A stretch of DNA of 64,000 bases, from positions 1 to 64,000 of the forward strand of contig NZ_JACHOU010000023.1 in assembly GCF_014206975.1 (NCBI RefSeq), written 5' to 3'. The notes under the pieces are model-generated. The model had not been told where the DNA came from, did not search any database, and saw nothing but the letters and a program-made list of their open reading frames with translations. This document shows positions 26,251-34,999 of the stretch, piece by piece. Position 1 is the stretch's first letter. Each line of letters starts with the position of its first letter. Source of the DNA: Aminobacter aganoensis. Lineage in GTDB: Bacteria > Pseudomonadota > Alphaproteobacteria > Rhizobiales > Rhizobiaceae. Position numbers and translations under genes: made by a program.

Positions 26251-26335
26251 GCTATAGCGAAAGCTTGAATGATAGAGAAGCCGGGCGACGATGCGCCGCC
26301 CGGCCTCTCCATTTCCAGAGCCGTAGACGTTACTC

Positions 26336-27262
26336 TCAGGCCGTCAGCACGACCTTGCCAATCGGCTTGTCGGCCAGGAAGCTGTGGGCGGCTGCCGCCT
26401 CGGCCAGCGGGAAGCTCCTGGCTACATGCACCTTGAGCTTGCCGGCCTCGACCAGCTTTGCCAGTTCCTCGAGGCCGGCACGATCGGGACGCACCGAAAT
26501 GCGCTCGATCCTGATGCCGCGGGTTTCAGCTTCGGCCGCGGCCTTGTCGGTCGCGCCCAAGAGCACCACCAGCGTGCCGCCGTTCTTCAGAACCTTCAGC
26601 GACTTCTCGGGATGGTCGCCGCCGAGCGCCTCGAAGACCATGTCCACCGGGCCTGCCTTTGCGATGAAATCGTTGCTGGTGTAGTCGATCACCTCGTCGG
26701 CGCCGAGCGAGCGGACGAAATCGACCTTGCCGGGGCTGGCGGTGGCAATGACATAGGCGCTGCGCGCCTTGGCGATCTGCACGGCGAGGTGGCCGACGCC
26801 ACCGGCTCCCGCCTGGATCAAGACGCGGTCGCCGGCCTTGAGGCGGCCGAAAGTCACCAGCCCCTGCCACGCGGTCAGCCCGGCCAGCGGCAATGCGCCT
26901 GCATCCAGATGGTCCAGCGTCTCGGGCTTGCGGGCTAGCTCCGACGCCGGTGCCGTCACCAGTTCGGCATAGGCTGCCGCTTCGGCCGGGAAACGCGGCA
27001 TGCCGAAGACCTCATCGCCGGGGGCAAGGTCGGTGACGCCCGAACCGACGGCCTCAACGGTGCCGGAGACGTCCCAGCCGACGGTGAAGGCGGGTTCGCC
27101 GAGCAGCGGGTAGTAGCCGCCGCGCACGGCGGCATCGACCGGGTTCACGCCGGCCGCCCTGGTGCGGATCAGCACCTCGCCGGGCTTCGGCTGCGGGGCG
27201 GGGACGTCGGCCAACTCGAGGACTTCGGGGCCGCCGACGGTGGTCTGGGTAATGGCACGCAT
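26336..27262 (-). CDS. Zinc-independent medium-chain NADP(H) quinone oxidoreductase
   Basis: A 308-residue MDR-family enzyme. The nucleotide-binding loop is IQAGAGGVGHLAVQIAKA; GWDVSGTVEAVGSGVTDLAP and VLIRTRAAGVNPVDAAVRGG are typical of the zeta-crystallin/quinone oxidoreductase branch. The zinc ligands of alcohol dehydrogenases are absent. It reduces quinones or activated alkenes with NADPH. It is divergent from an HxlR-family regulator gene with palindromes between them, so it is probably the regulated target in response to electrophiles. Confidence 0.88.
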   Translation of the reverse strand: MRAITQTTVGGPEVLELADVPAPQPKPGEVLIRTRAAGVNPVDAAVRGGYYPLLGEPAFTVGWDVSGTVEAVGSGVTDLAPGDEVFGMPRFPAEAAAYAELVTAPASELARKPETLDHLDAGALPLAGLTAWQGLVTFGRLKAGDRVLIQAGAGGVGHLAVQIAKARSAYVIATASPGKVDFVRSLGADEVIDYTSNDFIAKAGPVDMVFEALGGDHPEKSLKVLKNGGTLVVLLGATDKAAAEAETRGIRIERISVRPDRAGLEELAKLVEAGKLKVHVARSFPLAEAAAAHSFLADKPIGKVVLTA

Positions 27263-27295
27263 GGGATGGTCCTCCTTGGGATGAATGCATGTGCC

Positions 27296-27355
27296 ACTAT
27301 CATTTGGATAGTATTGATCGATTGTCGAGAATGTACCTCAATGATATATAGGTAC
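27296..27355. promoter_or_regulatory. Two inverted repeats in the oxidoreductase/HxlR divergent promoter
   Basis: ACTATC (27296-27301) and GATAGT (27307-27312) form one perfect repeat; GTACCT (27333-27338) and AGGTAC (27350-27355) form another, ending just before the regulator ATG. HxlR-family regulators bind such palindromes between themselves and a divergent oxidoreductase. Which repeat is used is unknown. Confidence 0.5.
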
Positions 27356-27358
27356 CCC

Positions 27359-27754
27359 ATGGATAGTGACTGCGCACCCGACACCCCATTCGGCTACGAC
27401 GCCTTCCGGCGCCATTGCATGTCGCACACCGTGCTCGAAATGCTGGCGAGCAAGTGGGTCTACCTGGTCGTCGGGGCGTTGAAGCCGGGCAGGCGGCGCT
27501 ATGGCGAGCTCCAGCGCAAGGTCGAGGGCATCACGCCCAAGATGCTGACGCAGACGCTGCGCGTGCTGGAGCGCGACGGCCTGGTGCGGCGCGAGATCTT
27601 CCCGGTCATTCCGCCAAGGGTCGAGTACGAGCTGACCGACCTCGGCCGGAACCTGGCGGACCTGCTCAATCAGATCAGGGTGTGGTCGGAGCAGCACGCG
27701 CCCGATATCCGCGACGCGCGGGCAAGGTCGCTCGAAGGCGAGCTTACCGGGTAG
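27359..27754 (+). CDS. HxlR-family winged-helix regulator
   Basis: A 131-residue MarR-like regulator. CMSHTVLEMLASKWVYLVV is the HxlR start with an N-terminal cysteine that can sense electrophiles or oxidants; RRYGELQRKVEGITPKMLTQ is the recognition-helix region and RVEYELTDLG the wing. Earlier in-frame starts exist, but the ATG at 27359 gives the usual length. It probably represses or activates the divergent quinone oxidoreductase. Confidence 0.87.
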   Translation: MDSDCAPDTPFGYDAFRRHCMSHTVLEMLASKWVYLVVGALKPGRRRYGELQRKVEGITPKMLTQTLRVLERDGLVRREIFPVIPPRVEYELTDLGRNLADLLNQIRVWSEQHAPDIRDARARSLEGELTG

Positions 27755-27802
27755 CGCAGGCCGGGTGCTGCCAGGGCAGCTTCTGCGAGGATGTGCGGCT
27801 TG

Positions 27803-28180
27803 TCAGCCGATCATCGCGCTGCGGCCGCCGGTTTCGGCCTCGCGGGTGGTGCGATCGCGCGATTCCAGCATTTCCGCCTTGGACAGCTCCGCTTCAGCTT
27901 CGGAGAGTAAGGATTCGGCAGCGGCGCGCTGTTGCGCCAGGTCATGCTGGGAGTTCTTCAGGTTGTCACGTCGTTGCCGCGCCGCCTTGGCGAAGGTCGG
28001 ATAGGCGAAATGGTTGAGATCGGTGATCCCCGCCTTCTTTTCCTCGGCGACGATCTGCATCTCGAGTTCGTTCGCCATGCGATCGAACTCGGCGATCATC
28101 GAATCAAGCTGCATCAGCTGGCGGCGCTTTTCGTTCACCTGAAACTGCTTGAGCCTGACCAGGTTCTCACGTGATTTCAT
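27803..28180 (-). CDS. FliJ-like coiled-coil protein
   Basis: A 125-residue, almost wholly helical and charged protein (MKSRENLVRLKQFQVNEKRR, then heptad-like MQLDSMIAEFDRMANELEMQ). This is the pattern of FliJ, a flagellar export chaperone, and the copy divergent from ctrA in Rhizobiales is usually called FliJ-like. No other flagellar gene is in the window, so a flagellar role is only suggested by family. Confidence 0.65.
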   Translation of the reverse strand: MKSRENLVRLKQFQVNEKRRQLMQLDSMIAEFDRMANELEMQIVAEEKKAGITDLNHFAYPTFAKAARQRRDNLKNSQHDLAQQRAAAESLLSEAEAELSKAEMLESRDRTTREAETGGRSAMIG

Positions 28181-28631
28181 GACCCGATACTCCCGAACAA
28201 CGAAAAACGCACTTGCACTCGCCTATTTCGGCCCCGAAGGACCCTGCCGCACCCGAACCGGTTCTCGACACCCGGTTATGGAAAACAAACTTTTAAAGTT
28301 TTTCTCCGCCGGTAACCATTCGTTTACGGGCATCGTTAATCATACCCATCGAGACTTAAGGCCCGGTAAAGATTCTGGTTTTCGCCGCGAATGTGATCGG
28401 TCCTTCTCCGGAGTCGCTTAGTCAGCCTTGTTAATGCGTCGCGTTAAGATGTTGACCGTGTGATTCATGTTTGGATTCAAGAGGGTGTATGCGCCGGTTA
28501 AAATTTCTGATATGGTCTTCCATACGAAATTAGGTTTTGTTAACCATTCGATGGCAGCCTCCGATTCAGTAGCACTGGGCCGGTATGGACGAGACCGCGA
28601 AGATGTTCCGGCAGCAGAAAAGGGGATTTGA
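28181..28631. promoter_or_regulatory. ctrA/fliJ-like divergent promoter region with GANTC sites
   Basis: A 451-base non-coding stretch. GANTC (CcrM methylation) sites occur at 28371, 28411, 28462, 28474 and 28563, five within 197 bases. TTAA half-sites of the CtrA type occur at several places, for example TTAACC at 28540 and a TTAA-N9-TTAA pair near 28430. CcrM methylation and CtrA autoregulation of ctrA are known in Caulobacter and Brucella; here both are inferred from the motifs. Confidence 0.6.
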
Positions 28632-29327
28632 ATGCGCGTTCTGCTGATAGAAGACGACAGTGCAACCGCACAGAGCATCGAATTGATGCTCAAATCGGAG
28701 AGCTTCAACGTCTATACGACCGATCTCGGCGAAGAAGGCGTCGACCTCGGCAAGTTGTATGACTACGACATCATCCTTCTCGACCTGAACCTGCCCGACA
28801 TGTCGGGCTACGAGGTTCTGCGCACATTGCGCCTGTCCAAGGTCAAGACGCCGATCCTGATCCTCTCCGGCATGGCCGGCATCGAGGACAAGGTGCGTGG
28901 CCTGGGCTTCGGTGCCGACGACTACATGACCAAGCCGTTCCACAAGGACGAACTGGTTGCGCGCATCCACGCCATCGTCCGCCGCTCGAAGGGCCATGCC
29001 CAGTCGGTCATCATGACCGGCGACCTGATCGTCAATCTCGACGCCAAGACGGTCGAGGTCGGTGGCCAGCGCGTGCACCTGACCGGCAAGGAATACCAGA
29101 TGCTGGAGCTGCTCTCGCTGCGCAAGGGCACGACGCTGACCAAGGAAATGTTCCTCAACCACCTCTATGGCGGCATGGACGAGCCCGAGCTGAAGATCAT
29201 CGACGTCTTCATCTGCAAGCTGCGCAAGAAGCTCGACGCGGCATCCGGCGGCCAGAACTTCATCGAAACCGTCTGGGGTCGCGGCTATGTTCTGCGCGAA
29301 CCGGAAGAGCTTCGCGAAATCGCCTGA
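28632..29327 (+). CDS. ctrA: Cell-cycle master response regulator CtrA
   Basis: A 231-residue OmpR-type regulator. The receiver has the acidic pair EDD near the N-terminus, phosphoacceptor D51 in [13 protein letters not shown] and the lysine of [11 protein letters not shown]. The DNA-binding domain has [17 protein letters not shown] and [11 protein letters not shown]51 and the overall sequence agree with Caulobacter and Brucella CtrA. It controls DNA replication, division and envelope genes and receives phosphate from CckA through ChpT. The window contains chpT and the CtrA antagonist gene sciP nearby. Confidence 0.97.
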   Translation: MRVLLIEDDSATAQSIELMLKSESFNVYTTDLGEEGVDLGKLYDYDIILLDLNLPDMSGYEVLRTLRLSKVKTPILILSGMAGIEDKVRGLGFGADDYMTKPFHKDELVARIHAIVRRSKGHAQSVIMTGDLIVNLDAKTVEVGGQRVHLTGKEYQMLELLSLRKGTTLTKEMFLNHLYGGMDEPELKIIDVFICKLRKKLDAASGGQNFIETVWGRGYVLREPEELREIA

Positions 29328-29348
29328 TTTCTTGTCCGCCTTCAGTCA

Positions 29349-29375
29349 AACCCGGCCTTCGTGCCGGGTTTTTCT
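29349..29375 (+). terminator. Rho-independent terminator after ctrA
   Basis: An 8-base stem (aacccggc / gccgggtt) with a 6-base loop runs into TTTTTCTTT, 22 bases after the ctrA stop. Just right of it, three imperfect tandem repeats of about 13 bases (aatcgggcctc-like) fill 29382-29423. Confidence 0.85.
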
Positions 29376-29423
29376 TTGCCTTGAATCGGGGCCTCAAATC
29401 GGGCCTCGAATCGGGACCGCGAA

Positions 29424-29792
29424 TTAGGCGGCGACGTCGAAGGCGCGGAAGCGGTCCAGCAGTTGTGGCCTGGTGAACGGCTTCAGGAGGTAACCCTGCG
29501 CGCCGGCACGCTTGGCGCGCATGATGGCGCCGATGTCCACTTCGGTCAGGCAGACCGCGATCTGCGGCTTGACCGGACTGTTCAGGGCGCGGACGCGGCG
29601 GATGAAGTCGGCGGCTGCCATGTCCTCGAGCGCACCGTCGACGACGATGATGTCGGGCATGTCGTAGGCACACACGTCGAGCCCTTCGGCGCCGGTCGAC
29701 GCCTCGACCACGGCCATGTCGGGGCCGTTGAGGATACGTTTGGCGACTTTGCGGATGACGCTGGAGTCATCGACGAACAGGCAGCGCTTCAT
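29424..29792 (-). CDS. Single-domain CheY-like response regulator
   Basis: A 122-residue receiver domain only. CLFVDDSSVIRKVAKRIL holds the acidic pair, DIIVVDGALEDM the phosphoacceptor (D52) and GYLLKPFTRPQLLDRF the conserved lysine. The ATG at 29792 starts the domain; the frame is open 18 codons earlier. It lies directly downstream of chpT on the same strand (228 bases apart), so it may be a phospho-target or competitor in the CckA-ChpT relay. It is not clearly CpdR or DivK. Confidence 0.82.
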   Translation of the reverse strand: MKRCLFVDDSSVIRKVAKRILNGPDMAVVEASTGAEGLDVCAYDMPDIIVVDGALEDMAAADFIRRVRALNSPVKPQIAVCLTEVDIGAIMRAKRAGAQGYLLKPFTRPQLLDRFRAFDVAA

Positions 29793-30020
29793 GGCCCGGT
29801 CCTTCTTGCGGCAGCCGGACGCGCCTGGCGCGCCGGGGTGATGCACTCACCCTAGCGCGACCTCGTAAAGAAGCCGAAAACCCGAATGGTAAAATTCGTG
29901 GAAACGTCGCCGGTCGTCGAGGCCGGCGACAGTGCAGGCCGGGTGCCACGAAGTCCCATGCCCCCGGCAAGCGCAGGCGGCCAGAATTACGCTTGCGAAT
30001 ATTGACGCGCGGCGCGCCCT

Positions 30021-30650
30021 TTACTCGGCAGTCAGCAGAATTTCTTCCGGTGTGGCGTGGATCGAGATCGTCATGCCGGCCTCGCGTGCGAGCAGCAGTG
30101 TGTAATAGGGCTGAACCGAATGGGCGTCGATCGGCTCTTCCGGCTTCTGGCCGGAATGCAGTTCGAGGAACTTCGGCGGCACGCGCAGCATCGGGCCGCT
30201 GGCCGACAGGGTGAATTTCGGCGCGGTTTCGACGTTTTCGAGCGTGACGCCGAGCTTGCCGCCGCGCGGGATGGCCGCGTGGGCAACCAGGAGTAGGTTG
30301 AGCAGCAGCTTGACCTTGTTCTTGGGCAAAAGCGCGCGTCCGCCCGACCAGGCCAGTTCCGGCTTCTCGTTCTTGAGAAAGGCGGTGGCGACCGCCTCGG
30401 CGTCGCCGGTGTCGATCAGCATGCCGGCCGAACCGGCCGCACCGAAGGCGATGCGGGCGAACTGCAACCGCGCCGAGGCGTTGCGCGCGCTGGTGCGGAT
30501 GAGGCGCATCGCGTCCTCGTCGGCGCCGCCCTCGTCGAGCAGTTCGAGCCCGTTGTTGATGGCGCCAACCGGCGAAATGATGTCGTGGCAGACCCGGCTG
30601 CACAGCAGCGCTGCGAGATCGGGGGCGGAAAGCATCATCAAATCGGCCAT
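30021..30650 (-). CDS. chpT: Histidine phosphotransferase ChpT
   Basis: A 209-residue protein. LLCSRVCHDIISPVGAINNG contains the phosphorylatable histidine (about H22 from the chosen start) in a DHp-like helix; the rest is a degenerate ATPase-like domain ending TPEEILLTAE. ChpT passes phosphate from CckA to CtrA and CpdR. The ATG at 30650 (MADLMMLS) has GAGGG about 9 bases upstream; one at 30659 and a farther start are possible. It is convergent with ctrA and divergent from eipA, as in Brucella. Confidence 0.93.
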   Translation of the reverse strand: MADLMMLSAPDLAALLCSRVCHDIISPVGAINNGLELLDEGGADEDAMRLIRTSARNASARLQFARIAFGAAGSAGMLIDTGDAEAVATAFLKNEKPELAWSGGRALLPKNKVKLLLNLLLVAHAAIPRGGKLGVTLENVETAPKFTLSASGPMLRVPPKFLELHSGQKPEEPIDAHSVQPYYTLLLAREAGMTISIHATPEEILLTAE

Positions 30651-30984
30651 GAACGGCATCCCTCGGCAGCAGCCTATGCTCAAAATGAGACCAGGACCCA
30701 CCAATGCGAATCAGGGCTGGTCGACGGTACTCTTGGTTACACAGCGCGTGTTACGGCGGCAAGAATCAGCACAGTGGACTTGATTAAAATGCCTACATTT
30801 TGGCGCAAATCCGGCCTTTCCACAGGGTTTTGCGCCTTTGATCCGCCATCTTCATCAGGCAGTTTAATGGTTGAAAAAGGATTACGGCATAGTTTGCCGG
30901 AGTTGGACGAGCCAGCCGCCGATCAAGAGCAGCAGCAGTCCGGGGCGTCGGAGAAAGTGTGCTCCCTGACGGAGATTTGGAAGC

Positions 30985-31566
30985 ATGATTTCCCGATTCT
31001 ATGGCCGGACGTTCGCCCGGCTTGTTGCCGCGATGTTCGTCCTTGTCGGCGTTCTGGCATTTTCGACATCTGCGTCTCGCGCGCAGCAATACACGGCGCA
31101 GGAGATCCTCGATTCCGGACACCGGTTCTTCGGCTCGACGTCGGGCGGTCTCGCCAGCGTCGTCGAGAAGGTTTTCGCGTCCTATGGCCTGCCGAACGGC
31201 TATGTGCTCGGCGAAGAGGGTTCCGGCGCCTTCGTCGGCGGCCTGACCTATGGCGAGGGTACGCTCTACACCAAGAATGCCGGCGACCATAAGGTGTTCT
31301 GGCAGGGGCCCTCGCTCGGCTGGGATTTCGGCGGCCAGGGTTCGCGCACGATGATCCTGGTCTACAACCTGGATGACATCAACAACCTCTACGACCGCTA
31401 TGGCGGCGTCGCCGGTTCGGCCTACATCGTTGCCGGTGTCGGCTTCAACGTGCTCAAGCGCGGTAACATCCTGCTGGTGCCGGTGCGCACGGGCGTCGGG
31501 GCGCGGCTGGGGGTCAATCTCGGCTACCTGAAGTTGACGCAGCAGCCGACGTGGAATCCCTTCTGA
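30985..31566 (+). CDS. eipA: EipA, DUF1134 periplasmic envelope-integrity protein
   Basis: A 193-residue DUF1134 protein with a signal peptide (LVAAMFVLVGVLAFSTSASRA, cleavage before QQYTAQ). Family motifs are GSTSGGLASVVEKVFASYG, YGEGTLYTKNAG and YDRYGGVAGSAYIVAGVG. In Brucella abortus EipA is a periplasmic protein needed for envelope stress resistance, and its gene lies beside chpT and ctrA and is CtrA-regulated. The same neighbourhood is seen here. GGAGAT lies about 9 bases before the ATG. The 334-base gap to chpT (30651-30984) shows no other gene and no clear full CtrA box. Confidence 0.9.
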   Translation: MISRFYGRTFARLVAAMFVLVGVLAFSTSASRAQQYTAQEILDSGHRFFGSTSGGLASVVEKVFASYGLPNGYVLGEEGSGAFVGGLTYGEGTLYTKNAGDHKVFWQGPSLGWDFGGQGSRTMILVYNLDDINNLYDRYGGVAGSAYIVAGVGFNVLKRGNILLVPVRTGVGARLGVNLGYLKLTQQPTWNPF

Positions 31567-31671
31567 TTGTGTGAAGAACAGGCTGGTCGGGTGCCATAGC
31601 ATTTGCAGCGGAGCTGGATTCCTGCCATGTGAACATGGCAAAGTCGGCCTGTCCGTAACGGGTAAAGTGTC

Positions 31672-32799
31672 TTGGTCCAGTCGATCCTGTTTTTCGTTCT
31701 TGGCTTCCTGACCGCCGGGTTTCTCGTGCTGCTGGTCGCGCCGTCGGTATGGCGGCGCGCCGTTTCGGTCACGCGGCAAAGGGTCCAGGCGAAGCTGCCC
31801 ATGACCCTGGACGAGATCCGCGCCGACAAGGACAGCCTCCGCGCCGAACATGCCATGGCCCTGCGCAAGGTCGAGGTCCAGCTCAAGGCATCCCAGGAAA
31901 AGGTGCTGGCGCAAGCCATCGAGCTCAGCCGCAACCGCGAGGCGAAGAAGCTGGTCGCCGACGGCCATGCCGAGAAGGACTGGGTGGTCAGCGAGCTGGA
32001 GGCCAAGCGCGGCGATCTGCATGAAGAGATCGGCAAGCGCGACGAGCAGGTCAAGGCGCTTGCCGAGCAGCTCGCCGAAGCCGAGCGGCTCCTGGAGAAG
32101 CGGTCCCAGGAAATCGAGGAGATGGGCAGGCTCTATGACGAAGCCAGCCTTTCCTCCAGCAATCGCCAGATCGAGCTGGTGAGCCGCGAGAGCGAGATGG
32201 GCAAGCTGTCGGACGACATGTCGTTGCTGCGCAATCAGAGGAAAGACACGGACCGGCGGCTGGGCGAGCTCGAAGCCGACAACAAGGCCGTGCGCGAGGC
32301 GCTGATGGCCGAGACCAAGCGGGCGGGCGAACTCGACAAGAAGCTGCAGCAGATGGTGACGTCGCTGAGCGACCGCGACGACAAGATCGAGCGGCGCGAG
32401 GGCGAACTTGCCCGCATACGCGCCCAATTGAAAAGCGCGCCGGCGGCGCAGGAGGCCGGCAACATGAACAACGGAACCGTCCAGTCGGCGGAGCGCGAAC
32501 GTCTCGAAGGCCGGCTGACCACGCTCATGCGTGAAAACAAGCGGCTGAAGGGCGAGCTTTCCCGGGCAGGAGGCTCTGCCCCGGTGGCGGGCGAGGACTC
32601 GCTGCTGCGCGAGCAGATGCACGAACTCGCGGCCGAGGTCGTGGCACTCACGGCGCGGCTCGAGGGGCCGGAGTCGCCCATCGCCCAGGCGCTCGCAAAG
32701 GCGAGCGGGACGCCGGCTCCGAGCAATGACGACAGGCCGGCGATCATCAGCCTTGCCGACCGGGTCAGGGCGCTGCAGAAGTCTCCGCCCGCCGAATAG
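31672..32799 (+). CDS. Membrane-anchored coiled-coil protein of unknown function
   Basis: A 375-residue protein with one N-terminal membrane segment (ILFFVLGFLTAGFLVLLVAP) followed by WRRAVSVTRQRV and long heptad-rich coiled coil (residues about 50-320). There is a conserved-looking LPMTLDEIRADKDSLRAEHA just after the anchor. The earliest start is TTG at 31672, which places the anchor normally; no strong ribosome site is present. It follows eipA by 105 bases and may be an envelope or morphogenesis factor, but the function is unknown. Confidence 0.75.
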   Translation: MVQSILFFVLGFLTAGFLVLLVAPSVWRRAVSVTRQRVQAKLPMTLDEIRADKDSLRAEHAMALRKVEVQLKASQEKVLAQAIELSRNREAKKLVADGHAEKDWVVSELEAKRGDLHEEIGKRDEQVKALAEQLAEAERLLEKRSQEIEEMGRLYDEASLSSSNRQIELVSRESEMGKLSDDMSLLRNQRKDTDRRLGELEADNKAVREALMAETKRAGELDKKLQQMVTSLSDRDDKIERREGELARIRAQLKSAPAAQEAGNMNNGTVQSAERERLEGRLTTLMRENKRLKGELSRAGGSAPVAGEDSLLREQMHELAAEVVALTARLEGPESPIAQALAKASGTPAPSNDDRPAIISLADRVRALQKSPPAE

Positions 32800-32801
32800 G
32801 C

Positions 32802-33605
32802 CTATCCGGTTGCGTCGGTGAAATGATGCAGCGCGATCGCCGAGGCGGCCGCGACGTTGAGGCTGTCGAAGCCCGGCGCCATCCTGATCCTGGCCGTGGT
32901 CAGCCGCTTGAGCAGCGGCTCCGGCAGTCCTTCCCCTTCCGTACCGAAATAGAGCGCCAGCCGGCCGGGCCGCGGCATGTCGCGGATGTCGGCCTCGCCG
33001 GCCGGCGACAGCGCCAATTGCCCGAAGCCATGTCGCGACAGCGCATCGGCGAGGTTACTTGCCGTTCCACCGACGGCGAAGGGCACTTTCAATGCGGCGC
33101 CCACCGAGACCCTGATCGCCTTGCGGTAGAGCGGATCGCAACAGGTTTCGTCGAGCAGAACCGCATCTGCGCCGAAGGCCGCGGCATTGCGGAAGATCGA
33201 GCCGATGTTGTCGTGGTTGGAGATGCCGACCGGCACGGCGACCAGCGCGCGTTCGGGCAGGGCGGCCAGCATGTCGTCGACCGAAGGCGCCACGCCCTTG
33301 CTGCCGATGGCGAGGATGCCGCGATGCATGTGGAAGCCGGCAATGGCGTCGATGACGGCAGCGGAGGCGACGTAGACGGGCATGCCGTCGGGCGCAAGGG
33401 CCAGTGTCTCGGTCATGCCGGCGAGCCGGTTTTCGAGGACCAGGACCGATTCTGCCTGGAACCTGCCGGCGGCAAACAGCACGTTGAGGACGACCTTGCC
33501 TTCGGCGACGAAGCGTCCTTCGCGGCCGACCAGATCGCGCTCGCGGATGCTGAGATAGGGCGCGACACGAGGATCGGCCGGGTCTTCGATACGGATGATG
33601 TTCAT
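32802..33605 (-). CDS. SpoU/TrmH-family RNA 2'-O-methyltransferase
   Basis: A 267-residue SPOUT enzyme. The three knot motifs are NIGSIFRNAAAFGADAVLL, LYFGTEGEGLP and DSLNVAAASAIALHHF. An N-terminal substrate-binding domain with REGRFVAEGKVVLNVLF precedes them. It methylates the ribose of a tRNA or rRNA nucleotide using SAM. The ATG at 33605 has GGAGC about 6 bases upstream and is preferred over the in-frame ATG at 33617. The exact RNA target is unknown. Confidence 0.9.
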   Translation of the reverse strand: MNIIRIEDPADPRVAPYLSIRERDLVGREGRFVAEGKVVLNVLFAAGRFQAESVLVLENRLAGMTETLALAPDGMPVYVASAAVIDAIAGFHMHRGILAIGSKGVAPSVDDMLAALPERALVAVPVGISNHDNIGSIFRNAAAFGADAVLLDETCCDPLYRKAIRVSVGAALKVPFAVGGTASNLADALSRHGFGQLALSPAGEADIRDMPRPGRLALYFGTEGEGLPEPLLKRLTTARIRMAPGFDSLNVAAASAIALHHFTDATG

Positions 33606-33663
33606 GGCTTGCTCCATAGCGGAGGGCAGGCCGCTATGGGAGCCGAAAAGGCATGGATGCCCG

Positions 33664-33960
33664 TCAGGCGTCGTCGAAAATGCCTTCCAGCGTGCCGAGC
33701 AGCTTGCGCACGGCTTCCGACTTGCAGGTGTAGTAGATCATCTGCCGGTCGCGACGTGTCTCGACCAGTTCCTCGTTGCGCAGCCGCGCAAGGTGCTGCG
33801 AGAGAGCCGACTGGCTCAGCGACACCTTCTCAGCGATGGCCCCGACCGACATTTCCGTGTCGAGCAGGTGGCTCATGATCATCAGCCGCTTTTCATTGCC
33901 CATAAGCGTCAGCAATGAAGCAGCGGCTTCAGCGTTTGCCGTCAGTTTCTTCGGTTTCAT
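33664..33960 (-). CDS. ArsR-family regulator, NolR-like
   Basis: A 98-residue winged-helix protein: ASLLTLMGNEKRLMIMSHLL, helix-turn-helix SVGAIAEKVSLSQSALSQHL and wing RRDRQMIYYTC. It lacks the CXC metal site of ArsR itself and resembles NolR, the rhizobial repressor of nod and other genes. The ATG at 33960 (MKPKKL) is chosen; 33981 is also in frame. Targets are unknown here. Confidence 0.82.
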   Translation of the reverse strand: MKPKKLTANAEAAASLLTLMGNEKRLMIMSHLLDTEMSVGAIAEKVSLSQSALSQHLARLRNEELVETRRDRQMIYYTCKSEAVRKLLGTLEGIFDDA

Positions 33961-34090
33961 GCGTACCCCGTGCATCTTCAATGCTTTCCGGTGTCATGGG
34001 GGCAACAACACCGAATTACCACGATAGATCCTCAATGGAATCGATGAAAGATCTAACAAATTCAGCAGAAATCAGCTTTCCTCTAAAAAA

Positions 34091-34855
34091 TCAAGACTTT
34101 GCTTCGCGACCTACTCTTGCCATTTCGACAAGGCTACGCCTGAGATCGGCCGCTTCGACAAGCATTTCCGGGAAAAGTACCCGTCCGGTCTCGTCACCGG
34201 CAGCAAGATCCATCCCCTCCGGATCGAAACCGCTCAGTGTCCAGGAGCCCTCGGCGAGCCTGCCGAAATGGCTTGCGTAGATGGCGATCGCCTCGCGGTG
34301 GTCGGAATTCATGTGGTCGAGCGCCGACTGTTCGGCGCCGGCAATGGTCTCCACCGCGGGGCCTTTCAGCAACAGGTCGTCGCGGCTGAGCAGGTAGGCC
34401 TTGCCGAAGCCGCCATTGAGGTTGGCGCGCTCCAGCTCGAGCCGGAAGACGGCGAAGTCGCCAAGCCCGACATAGAGCCTGGCCTTCGGATTGCGGTTGA
34501 CGTAGCGGCGTTCGGCGCGGGCCTGCTCTGGCGTGCCGCGCTCCAGGCGGACTGCCCGGCAGAACAGCGTGATGCGCGCATAGGCGAGCGGGTCGCCCTT
34601 GCCGATCTCCCCGACGAGAAGCGAGCAGCGCGGATCGGCGACGATGGCCCTGGTGTGGGCGGAAAGGCCCGAGATCAGGATCAGCGGCGTGCCGTCGACA
34701 TCGGTCGCGGTGCCGACGCGGCTTGCCAGCGGAGCGCCGGTGTCCGGCTCGATGACGGCGAGGGCGCCATGCCGCGCGCTGCGCATCAGCGAACGCGCCA
34801 GCGCGATCGCCTCTGCGTCGGTTTCGCGGATGACATCCTTCTTGCGCTCTTCCAC
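34091..34855 (-). CDS. HugZ-like pyridoxamine-phosphate-oxidase-fold haem utilisation protein
   Basis: A 254-residue protein. The N-terminal split-barrel domain shows RSARHGALAVIEPDTGAPLA and SLLVGEIGKGDPLAYARITL; the C-terminal DUF2470 domain shows QSALDHMNSDHREAIAIYA. This two-domain layout is that of HugZ proteins, which bind and degrade haem, and of related proteins of unknown function. The start is GTG. An 11-base palindrome (34873-34883, tgaataattca) lies 17 bases upstream. Confidence 0.8.
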   Translation of the reverse strand: MEERKKDVIRETDAEAIALARSLMRSARHGALAVIEPDTGAPLASRVGTATDVDGTPLILISGLSAHTRAIVADPRCSLLVGEIGKGDPLAYARITLFCRAVRLERGTPEQARAERRYVNRNPKARLYVGLGDFAVFRLELERANLNGGFGKAYLLSRDDLLLKGPAVETIAGAEQSALDHMNSDHREAIAIYASHFGRLAEGSWTLSGFDPEGMDLAAGDETGRVLFPEMLVEAADLRRSLVEMARVGREAKS

Positions 34856-34939
34856 GCCTGCACCGTCAAATGTGAATAATTCAATCTACTTATCTTTATC
34901 CTTGCAGGTTTGGCAAGACGTAGCTTGTGCAAGTCGAAA

Positions 34940-34970
34940 ACAGCCCCGGAGCTTGCGCATCCGGGGCTGT
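34940..34970 (-). terminator. Terminator after the SDR gene
   Basis: On the minus strand a perfect 10-base stem (acagccccgg / ccggggctgt) with an 11-base loop is followed by TTTTCGACTT, about 30 bases after the SDR stop. Confidence 0.8.
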
Positions 34971-34999
34971 CGAACAAACAACATGCAGGCGTCGGCTGT

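Noticed and set aside
28430-28446. Full CtrA box in the ctrA promoter
   Set aside because: The two TTAA half-sites are 9 bases apart, not the canonical 7, so only half-sites are claimed.
34873-34883. TGAATAATTCA as an iron-regulator box before the HugZ-like gene
   Set aside because: Only 11 bases long and not matching the RirA or Irr consensus well enough; noted in the gene entry but not called as a site.
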